Shown here: in pieces, positions 58,758-64,000 of the stretch | How the letters are laid out: the number at the start of each line of letters is the position of its first letter | Numbering within the stretch: the first letter of the stretch is position 1 | From: Virgibacillus halodenitrificans JCM 12304 | GTDB lineage: Bacteria > Bacillota > Bacilli > Bacillales > Amphibacillaceae | NCBI RefSeq assembly: GCF_001310895.1 | Contig: NZ_BAZS01000002.1 | Coordinates: forward strand, 124,001-188,000 | Length of the DNA: 64,000 nucleotides | Direction: 5' to 3' | Program-made: the position numbers and the translations under genes | Notes under the pieces: model-generated | Seen by the model: only the letters and a program-made list of their open reading frames with translations | The model's database searches: none | What the model was told of the DNA's origin: nothing

Positions 58758-59023
58758 AAAGTGCTGAAAAAATATATTTATTGATAAATTATCAACAGAT
58801 TAATCATTAAATTTGTAAGTAAATAATTGCTTATTGTATACTAATTTAGCTTATATAGTAAATAATGTATGGATATCCTCATTAGCTATCCAAAATTTAT
58901 TTTATTAATTTTATAATTTTATATTGAAATTCATAATTGTCCATGCTATAGTATATATTGTTGTTTCCAAGACACACGTACTACATAATTGATAATGAAA
59001 TTAACTTTTATAAAAAAAAGTTG
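58758..59023. other. very AT-rich gap before the tRNA cluster
   Basis: No coding frame or convincing structure. It is mostly A/T with no ribosome site; the tRNA promoter begins at 59024. Confidence 0.4.
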
Positions 59024-59052
59024 TTGACATATTTTGTCGAACATGGTAAATT
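59024..59052 (+). promoter_or_regulatory. tRNA cluster promoter with embedded Spo0A-like box
   Basis: TTGACA (59024-59029), 17 bases, TAAATT (59047-59052). TTTGTCGAA lies inside the spacer at 59033-59041, where a bound protein would block polymerase. Confidence 0.6.
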
Positions 59053-59115
59053 ATATTTCGTTGCTGTTATTCAAAATGCTGTAAGAAGCCTTACATGAAA
59101 TATTATATTTATTAT

Positions 59116-59189
59116 TCCACAGTAGCTCAGTGGTAGAGCTATCGGCTGTTAACCGATCGGTCGTAGGTTCGAATCCTACCTGTGGACCA
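59116..59189 (+). tRNA. tRNA-Asn (GTT)
   Basis: 74 bases with encoded CCA. Acceptor TCCACAG/CTGTGGA, anticodon GTT at 59148-59150, T loop GGTTCGAATCC. Confidence 0.97.
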
Positions 59190-59191
59190 AT

Positions 59192-59268
59192 GGCGGTGTA
59201 GCTCAGCTGGCGAGAGCGTACGGTTCATACCCGTGAGGTCGGGGGTTCGATCCCCTCCGCCGCTACCA
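59192..59268 (+). tRNA. tRNA-Met (CAT), elongator
   Basis: 77 bases with CCA. Acceptor starts GGCGGTG; anticodon CAT at 59226-59228. Lacks the initiator-type mismatch plus GGG/CCC anticodon stem pattern, and resembles the Bacillus elongator. Confidence 0.92.
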
Positions 59269-59281
59269 AAAGAATAATCAT

Positions 59282-59355
59282 GGCGGTCGTGGCGAAGTGG
59301 TTAACGCACCGGATTGTGGCTCCGGCATTCGTGGGTTCAATCCCCACCGGTCGCC
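59282..59355 (+). tRNA. tRNA-His (GTG), 3' end CCG not CCA
   Basis: Extra 5' G (59282) typical of His, opposite discriminator C (59355). Anticodon GTG in ATTGTGGC. Acceptor GCGGTCG pairs with CGGTCGC using two G-U wobbles. The following three bases are CCG (59356-59358) rather than CCA, so CCA would need to be repaired or added enzymatically. Confidence 0.93.
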
Positions 59356-59373
59356 CCGTAAAATTTAAAACAC

Positions 59374-59450
59374 GGACCCTTAGCTCAGTTGGTTAGAGCT
59401 ATCGGCTCATAACCGATCGGTCGCAGGTTCGAGTCCTGCAGGGTCCACCA
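59374..59450 (+). tRNA. tRNA-Ile2 (CAT, lysidine type)
   Basis: 77 bases with CCA. Acceptor GGACCCT/AGGGTCC; loop CTCATAA, with CAT at 59408-59410. The body matches the Bacillus Ile(CAU) type (GGACC-TTAGCTCAGTTGG), not Met; TilS would convert C34 to lysidine so it reads AUA. A program may call it Met. Confidence 0.88.
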
Positions 59451-59459
59451 TAAAAACTC

Positions 59460-59552
59460 GGAGGAATACCCAAGTCTGGCTGAAGGGATCGGTCTTGAAA
59501 ACCGACAGGGGTGTCAAAGCCCGCGGGGGTTCGAATCCCTCTTCCTCCTCCA
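59460..59552 (+). tRNA. tRNA-Ser (TGA)
   Basis: 93 bases with long variable arm (GGGTGTCAAAGCCC). Acceptor GGAGGAA/TTCCTCC, anticodon TGA at 59496-59498, ends TCCA. The discriminator is T where tRNA-Ser normally has G. Confidence 0.95.
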
Positions 59553-59588
59553 TACATATTTATTTGAAGAAAGTTGAACATAATATTT

Positions 59589-59664
59589 GGCTCGGTAGCT
59601 CAGTCGGTAGAGCAAGGGACTGAAAATCCCTGTGTCGGCGGTTCGATTCCGTCCCGAGCCACCA
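59589..59664 (+). tRNA. tRNA-Phe (GAA)
   Basis: 76 bases with CCA. Acceptor GGCTCGG, anticodon GAA at 59622-59624. Last of the cluster; terminator follows. Confidence 0.97.
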
Positions 59665-59670
59665 TTTTTT

Positions 59671-59693
59671 AACAAGCGGTTGCTTGTTTTTTT
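59671..59693 (+). terminator. terminator of the tRNA cluster
   Basis: AACAAGC pairs with GCTTGTT, tiny loop, seven-T tail. Confidence 0.85.
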
Positions 59694-59713
59694 GTTATCA
59701 AAAATACTGAAAT

Positions 59714-59906
59714 TTAGGTTCTAATCTGTTAGTTAGGACTATTCAATGATTCGGAAAAATAGATAGCCTTGGAATTATCTAGAAGTACGGTTAATAACTG
59801 TTTTGAAAAAAATATATAGCATCCACTCAACTTTCATGTATAGCTGTGGTGACTACTTTCGCTCTGCTGAAATGGCTTGCGTTTTGTTCCTTATTTATCC
59901 ATGCAT
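59714..59906 (+). repeat. degenerate copy C of the dispersed repeat
   Basis: Left end AGGTTCTAAT (59714-) then a GATTCGGAAAAATAGATA block like copy B at 38041-38089. Later TTCATGTATAG (59833-59843) and CGCTCTGCT-like blocks are shared with copy D. Right end only loosely defined. No gene seen. Confidence 0.6.
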
Positions 59907-59911
59907 ATTAT

Positions 59912-59940
59912 TTGCAAGTGGGTAGGACCTCTGATAATCT
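59912..59940 (+). promoter_or_regulatory. likely SigA promoter of sodA
   Basis: TTGCAA (59912-59917), 17 bases, TAATCT (59935-59940), 66 bases ahead of the gene. Confidence 0.55.
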
Positions 59941-60005
59941 AAAAATGTAAAGGGTGAATTTTCAATCCTTTTAATAAGAAATTATTTTAGAGGAGGACGA
60001 TAAAC

Positions 60006-60617
60006 ATGGCAAAATTTGAATTACCAGAACTACCATATGCGTATGATGCGCTAGAACCTACTATTGATAAAGAAACAATGAATATTCACCATACGAAGCA
60101 CCACAACACTTATGTGACTAAGTTAAATGGTGCTTTGGAAGGTCACGAGGATCTTAAAAACAAATCTCTTAATGACCTTATCAGCAATTTAGATGCAGTG
60201 CCTGAGAATATTCGCACAGCAGTTCGTAATAATGGCGGCGGTCATGCAAACCACAGTCTCTTCTGGAAGCTAATGTCTCCAAATGGTGGTGGCAAACCAA
60301 CAGGAGAAGTTGCAGATAAAATTAATGATAAATATGGCAGCTTTGAAAAATTCCAAGAAGAATTTGCTGCAGCAGCTGCTGGCCGTTTTGGCTCAGGTTG
60401 GGCATGGTTGGTAGTAAATAACGGAGAAATTGAAATTATGAGTACTCCAAATCAAGATAATCCATTAATGGAAGGAAAGAAACCAATTTTGGGACTTGAT
60501 GTTTGGGAGCATGCTTACTATTTAAAATATCAAAATAAGCGTCCTGATTATATTTCAGCTTTCTGGAATGTTGTTAATTGGGATGAAGTAGAAAAGAACT
60601 ACAACGAAGCTAAATAA
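60006..60617 (+). CDS. sodA: superoxide dismutase (Mn/Fe family)
   Basis: 203 residues. Metal ligands in [20 protein letters not shown] (His about 27), [15 protein letters not shown] (His about 82) and [20 protein letters not shown] (Asp, His about 165). Glycine-rich [10 protein letters not shown] and Mn-type residues (WKLMSP). Cytoplasmic superoxide removal. GAGGAGGA before ATG; strong terminator after; flanked by two repeat copies. Confidence 0.97.
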   Translation: MAKFELPELPYAYDALEPTIDKETMNIHHTKHHNTYVTKLNGALEGHEDLKNKSLNDLISNLDAVPENIRTAVRNNGGGHANHSLFWKLMSPNGGGKPTGEVADKINDKYGSFEKFQEEFAAAAAGRFGSGWAWLVVNNGEIEIMSTPNQDNPLMEGKKPILGLDVWEHAYYLKYQNKRPDYISAFWNVVNWDEVEKNYNEAK

Positions 60618-60629
60618 GCTTTAATGATT

Positions 60630-60660
60630 AAAAAGCGCGTGACTCGTTCACGCGCTTTTT
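60630..60660 (+). terminator. rho-independent terminator after sodA
   Basis: AAAAAGCGCGTGA pairs with TCACGCGCTTTTT; four- to five-base loop. Confidence 0.95.
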
Positions 60661-60690
60661 ATTTTGTGGTTCAAATTTAATGTTTACATA

Positions 60691-60815
60691 AGGATTCGAA
60701 AAATAATCTATAGTACTCAACCCCCTATAAAGTTCATGTATAGATACGGCGAATACATATGCTCTGCTACCGATAGTCACCATTAGGGGGATCCGCATTT
60801 TACTCCAACTATGAA
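60691..60815 (+). repeat. degenerate copy D of the dispersed repeat
   Basis: Starts near AGGATTCGAAAAAT (60691), carries TTCATGTATAG (60733-60743) and GCTCTGCT shared with copy C, and ends in a 22-base block (60794-60815) identical to the reverse of 12547-12568 in copy A. No gene between it and the MFS start. Confidence 0.6.
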
Positions 60816-60918
60816 CGTATTAGGTAACGTTTGTGTCTATATTGGCCCTTTTCCTTATAAATTGAATATCTCTATCTCTTTTGCCCAAACTATGAGTGAT
60901 ACAAAAAGGAGTTTGGTT

Positions 60919-62190
60919 ATGGGAAAGAGATTTGAATTCATTCATAATAAAATTGATATTAATAGAGATTTATTATTTTTACTGGTGATTGGCGGATTAT
61001 ATTCGTTAGGTATATTCCTTTCCAATACATTTGTAAATGTATATTTATGGAAACAGTCAGGAGATTATACGACAATAGCTGTCTATAACTTGGGAATTTT
61101 TCTTTTTCAGCCAGTTACATTTATCGTTGCTGGTAAAATTGCTAAAAAAGTGGATCGTGTAATTGTGTTACGGTTGGGGGTCACTTTTCTATCTCTTTTC
61201 TTTTTATGTGTCTTACTAATTGGTGAAGCCTCATCTAAGTATAACTTTATGCTAGGAAGCTTATTAGGGATAGGTTATGGTTTTTATTGGCTAGCCTTTA
61301 ATGTGCTGACCTTTGAAATAACGGAACCGGAGACAAGAGATTTTTTTAATGGATTCTTAGGTGTTTTGCAATCATTTGGTGGAATGATTGGTCCATTACT
61401 TGCGGGTATTATTATTGCCAAAATGGAAGCAAATATTGGATATACAACTATTTTCTCGATTTCCTTCACATTATTTATCCTTTCCGTAGTTTGCAGTTTC
61501 TTTTTAAATCGAAGACAGGCAGAAGGTAACTTCCATTTCAAACGTATTTTAAGGGAAAGGCACCATAATAAAAACTGGGGAAGGATATTATATGCTCATA
61601 TTTTTCAAGGCTTACGAGAAGGTATTTTTGCCTTTGTAATCACCATTTGGGTGTTTTTAATTACCGGCAGTGAATTCTCTCTTGGAATGTTCAATTTGGT
61701 ACTTTCCGGCTTATCATTTATCTTTTATTTTGTTGCAACAAAATTTATTAAAATCCATATGCGAAAAAAAGCAATTTTGCTAGGTAGTTTACTACTTTAT
61801 TTTTCCATCTTTATTATTTTATTTGATATTAGTTACTTTCAATTAATCATATACGCTTTCTTCATTGGAATAGCTTATCCTATTATTAATGTGCCATATG
61901 TCTCTATGACCTATGATGTAATTGGAAAGGCCTGGAAGGCAAAAGACCTCCGTGTAGAGTATATTGTCGTACGGGAATTGTTTGTAAATATTGGCAGAGT
62001 TGCATCTATTTTAGTCTTTTTAATTGCAGTTTCTTTATATCCAGCAGAAAAGGTAATACCAATATTGCTGGTTTTGTTTGGAACAGGTCATATTTTTATT
62101 TATCTGTTTACAAGGAATGTCTATCTTGGTACCAAAAGAAAAAAAGAGGTATTAATTAAAGAACAAATAACCGATGAAAAAAACCGCTAA
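60919..62190 (+). CDS. MFS transporter, YqgE-like
   Basis: 423 residues, about 11-12 membrane helices across the whole length, with a major facilitator-type loop (LVFEITEPETRDFFNG-like stretch, FEITEPETRDFFNGFLG) and basic cytosolic links. Substrate unknown. Located between sodA and pbpA exactly as yqgE in B. subtilis. ATG at 60919 follows AAAAGGAG; the frame stretches back to 60811 through repeat D and is not supported. Confidence 0.85.
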   Translation: MGKRFEFIHNKIDINRDLLFLLVIGGLYSLGIFLSNTFVNVYLWKQSGDYTTIAVYNLGIFLFQPVTFIVAGKIAKKVDRVIVLRLGVTFLSLFFLCVLLIGEASSKYNFMLGSLLGIGYGFYWLAFNVLTFEITEPETRDFFNGFLGVLQSFGGMIGPLLAGIIIAKMEANIGYTTIFSISFTLFILSVVCSFFLNRRQAEGNFHFKRILRERHHNKNWGRILYAHIFQGLREGIFAFVITIWVFLITGSEFSLGMFNLVLSGLSFIFYFVATKFIKIHMRKKAILLGSLLLYFSIFIILFDISYFQLIIYAFFIGIAYPIINVPYVSMTYDVIGKAWKAKDLRVEYIVVRELFVNIGRVASILVFLIAVSLYPAEKVIPILLVLFGTGHIFIYLFTRNVYLGTKRKKEVLIKEQITDEKNR

Positions 62191-62214
62191 CGCTATTTTT
62201 TATTAGCTAAATGA

Positions 62215-62223
62215 TGTTATAAT
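62215..62223 (+). promoter_or_regulatory. likely promoter of the PBP gene
   Basis: TGTTATAAT is an extended -10 (TATAAT 62218-62223), 38 bases before the start; no good -35 hexamer. Confidence 0.5.
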
Positions 62224-62260
62224 GAGTGGAAAGCTATGTTAAATATATGGGGGAGAAATA

Positions 62261-64000
62261 ATGGCGAGAAAAAGAAAAAAGAAGGAACAGCTTCCCTTCC
62301 GAATAAATATTTTATTCTTTGTGATTTTTCTATTGTTCTCTGTATTAATTTTACAGTTAGGTGTTGTACAAATACTTAATGGGGAAGAGTTTCAAAAAGA
62401 AATAGAACGAACGGTTAAGGACACAACTAAAATACCAGTACCTAGAGGGAAGATTTATGACAGTAATTACGATGTGATTGTTGATAATAAGCCGTTGTAT
62501 TCAATCACTTATACTCCAGCTAAAGGCGTACAGGCCGAAGATCGTTTAGAAGTTGCTCAAAAGCTGGCAGAATTAATTTCTATGGACTCAGAAGATTACT
62601 TAGACAGTATTACCGAGCGAAATAAGAAGGAATATTGGTATCTTTTAAATAAGAAAAAAGCAGATAAAAGGCTCTCTGAGGAAGAGGCTGCGGATATGTC
62701 TAATTCGGAGCAGTATAAAACAATATTGGACAGAATTACAAAAGAGGAAATTAGTGACTTTTCCAAGCAGGAGCTTGAAGTAATTGCTATAAAAAAAGAA
62801 CTTGATAAGGCGTATTCTTTAACACCACAGATTATTAAAAATGAAGATGTAACTCCTGAGGAATATGCAAGGGTAGCAGAACATCTGGACAAATTACCAG
62901 GGGTTAATGCTACAACGGATTGGAATAGAGAATATCCGTATAAGGATACCTTTTCTAGCTTGTTAGGATCGATCACCTCACAAGAGCAGGGGATACCTGC
63001 AGACAAAGAACAGTATTACTTAACAAGAGGTTATAGCAGAAATGACCGTGTAGGACGAAGTGGTCTGGAAGAGTACTATGAGGACCTGCTTAGAGGAAGA
63101 AAGGAACAAATCCAATATACAACGACGAAAAACGGCCAAGTAATTGATTCGGAAACGGTTGTTGAAGGTGAGCGAGGTAAAGATTTAATTCTGACTGTTG
63201 ATATGGAATTCCAAAAAGAAGTCGACAAAATTGTCCGGGAAGAGTTAAAGACAGCTAAAAATAAACATTGGGCTGCAAACCGTTATATGGATGATGCGCT
63301 CGCTGTTGTAATGAATCCAAAAACCGGCGAAATTTTAGCAGTTAGTGGTCAACACTACAATGATGAGAAGAAAGAATATGAGAATAATTCGTTTCGTGCC
63401 CTGTATGATGCTCATTTACCTGGTTCTACGGTGAAGGGAGCCACTGTGTTAGCAGGTTACGAATCAGGAGTTATTTCACCAGGACAGAGTTTCTATGATC
63501 GTCCGATTGATATTGCGGGCACGCCAACAAAAGGTTCATACGGTCAATTAGGCTTAGTGGATGATTATGAAGCTTTAAAGAGATCTTCCAACGTCTATAT
63601 GTTCTATATCGCCCTAAAGATGGGTGGAGAGAATCGTTATCCATTTCCTAATGGAAGCAAAGCAGCATTTAATTCAGAAGGATTTCAGCAAATGCGCAAT
63701 TATTTTCAACAATTTGGATTAGGAGTTAAAACTGGTGTAGACTATCCGTATGAAAGTACTGGCTATGAAGGCGATGAATTTGGACCGGGCTTACTAATGG
63801 ATTATGCCATCGGACAGTATGATTCGTTTACAACACTGCAATTGGCTCAATATGTATCAACAATTGCAAATGACGGCTATCGCGTGCGCCCACATTTTCT
63901 AAAAGAAGTACGTAATCCGAGTGAGACAGAGAGAGAATTGGGCTCCGTGGTTAGAAGTGAAGAAACAGAAGTGCTTAATCGGATCCAAATGAAGGATTCC
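62261..64000 (+). CDS. pbpA: class B penicillin-binding protein (PBP2A/PbpA type), 3' end outside
   Basis: First 580 codons, no stop inside the window. Order: cytosolic basic start, membrane helix (about 16-36), dimerisation domain with VPRGKIYDSNYDVIVDNKPL (about 62-81), then transpeptidase domain with catalytic SxxK in LPGSTVKGATVLAGY (about 390) and SxN in LKRSSNVYMFYIAL (about 445). The KTG box must lie beyond the right end. Elongasome D,D-transpeptidase making lateral wall. ATG after GGGGGAGAA. Position after sodA-yqgE matches B. subtilis pbpA. Confidence 0.92.
   Translation, partial: MARKRKKKEQLPFRINILFFVIFLLFSVLILQLGVVQILNGEEFQKEIERTVKDTTKIPVPRGKIYDSNYDVIVDNKPLYSITYTPAKGVQAEDRLEVAQKLAELISMDSEDYLDSITERNKKEYWYLLNKKKADKRLSEEEAADMSNSEQYKTILDRITKEEISDFSKQELEVIAIKKELDKAYSLTPQIIKNEDVTPEEYARVAEHLDKLPGVNATTDWNREYPYKDTFSSLLGSITSQEQGIPADKEQYYLTRGYSRNDRVGRSGLEEYYEDLLRGRKEQIQYTTTKNGQVIDSETVVEGERGKDLILTVDMEFQKEVDKIVREELKTAKNKHWAANRYMDDALAVVMNPKTGEILAVSGQHYNDEKKEYENNSFRALYDAHLPGSTVKGATVLAGYESGVISPGQSFYDRPIDIAGTPTKGSYGQLGLVDDYEALKRSSNVYMFYIALKMGGENRYPFPNGSKAAFNSEGFQQMRNYFQQFGLGVKTGVDYPYESTGYEGDEFGPGLLMDYAIGQYDSFTTLQLAQYVSTIANDGYRVRPHFLKEVRNPSETERELGSVVRSEETEVLNRIQMKDS

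Noticed and set aside
59399-59581. Minus-strand open frame of 60 codons
   Set aside because: It is the antisense reading of the Ile and Ser tRNA genes; the RTPAG and CRTRTCDR-type strings are a well-known artefact.
60811-60918. N-terminal extension of the MFS protein
   Set aside because: Runs through repeat copy D; a proper ribosome site precedes ATG 60919.

Overview
The window is a low-GC Gram-positive chromosome segment from an endospore-forming Bacillaceae. Spore genes (gpr, spoIIP, yqfC/yqfD, sda), competence genes (comEA/EB/EC), a T-box, a CIRCE element and strong AGGAGG-type ribosome binding sites all point this way. Gene order follows the Bacillus subtilis sda-to-pbpA backbone almost gene for gene. 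The Mrp antiporter gene at the left edge and rather acidic proteins would suit a salt- or alkali-tolerant genus such as Oceanobacillus or Virgibacillus, but that is inference; the sequence does not name the genus.

Layout. 1-1.7 kb, minus strand: start of mrpA, then the sporulation checkpoint gene sda with a DnaA-box cluster upstream. 2.0-7.1 kb: yqeG-yqeH-aroE-yhbY-nadD-yqeK-rsfS-yqeM operon. 7.2-10.9 kb: late competence operon. 11.0-13.3 kb: yqzM(-), holA, a dispersed repeat, rpsT(-). 13.5-19.4 kb: gpr, spoIIP, yqxA, lepA, hemW. 19.5-27.5 kb: CIRCE-controlled hrcA-grpE-dnaK-dnaJ heat-shock cluster with prmA, rsmE, mtaB. 27.7-34.97 kb: deoC, rpsU-yqeY, a SigW-type nfeD-floA-yqfB operon, yqfC-yqfD-phoH. 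35-38 kb: pgpH-ybeY-dgkA. 38.0-38.7 kb: a 0.7 kb repeat with inverted termini. 38.9-45.7 kb: era, yqzL, recO, T-box glyQS, ccpN, ppsR. 46.2-54.5 kb: dnaG-sigA, a membrane protein, cccA, trmK, yqfO, cshB, nfo. 54.8-58.6 kb: small envelope genes, a second NfeD protein and a Na/Pi transporter. 59.1-59.7 kb: six tRNA genes. 60.0-64.0 kb: sodA between two degenerate repeat copies, a YqgE-type MFS protein and the start of a class B penicillin-binding protein.

How the genes work together. Most are information-processing and maintenance genes: ribosome assembly, translation, chaperones, DNA replication and repair, and primary sigma factor. They are interleaved with genes for the switch to sporulation or competence. 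Regulatory signals readable from the DNA include DnaA boxes, Spo0A-like boxes, SigW and possible SigH promoters, CIRCE and the glycine T-box, and they fit the genes behind them.

No new multi-gene system (defence, biosynthesis or mobile island) was seen. The unusual items are: three conserved genes (gpr, rsmE, glyS) each broken by one single-base indel; a four-copy repeat family with inverted termini that fills the usual cdd position and brackets sodA; a run of three inverted repeats upstream of holA; several backbone genes missing from their usual slots (comER, cdd, yqxD, ispH, ispG); and two odd tRNA 3' ends.
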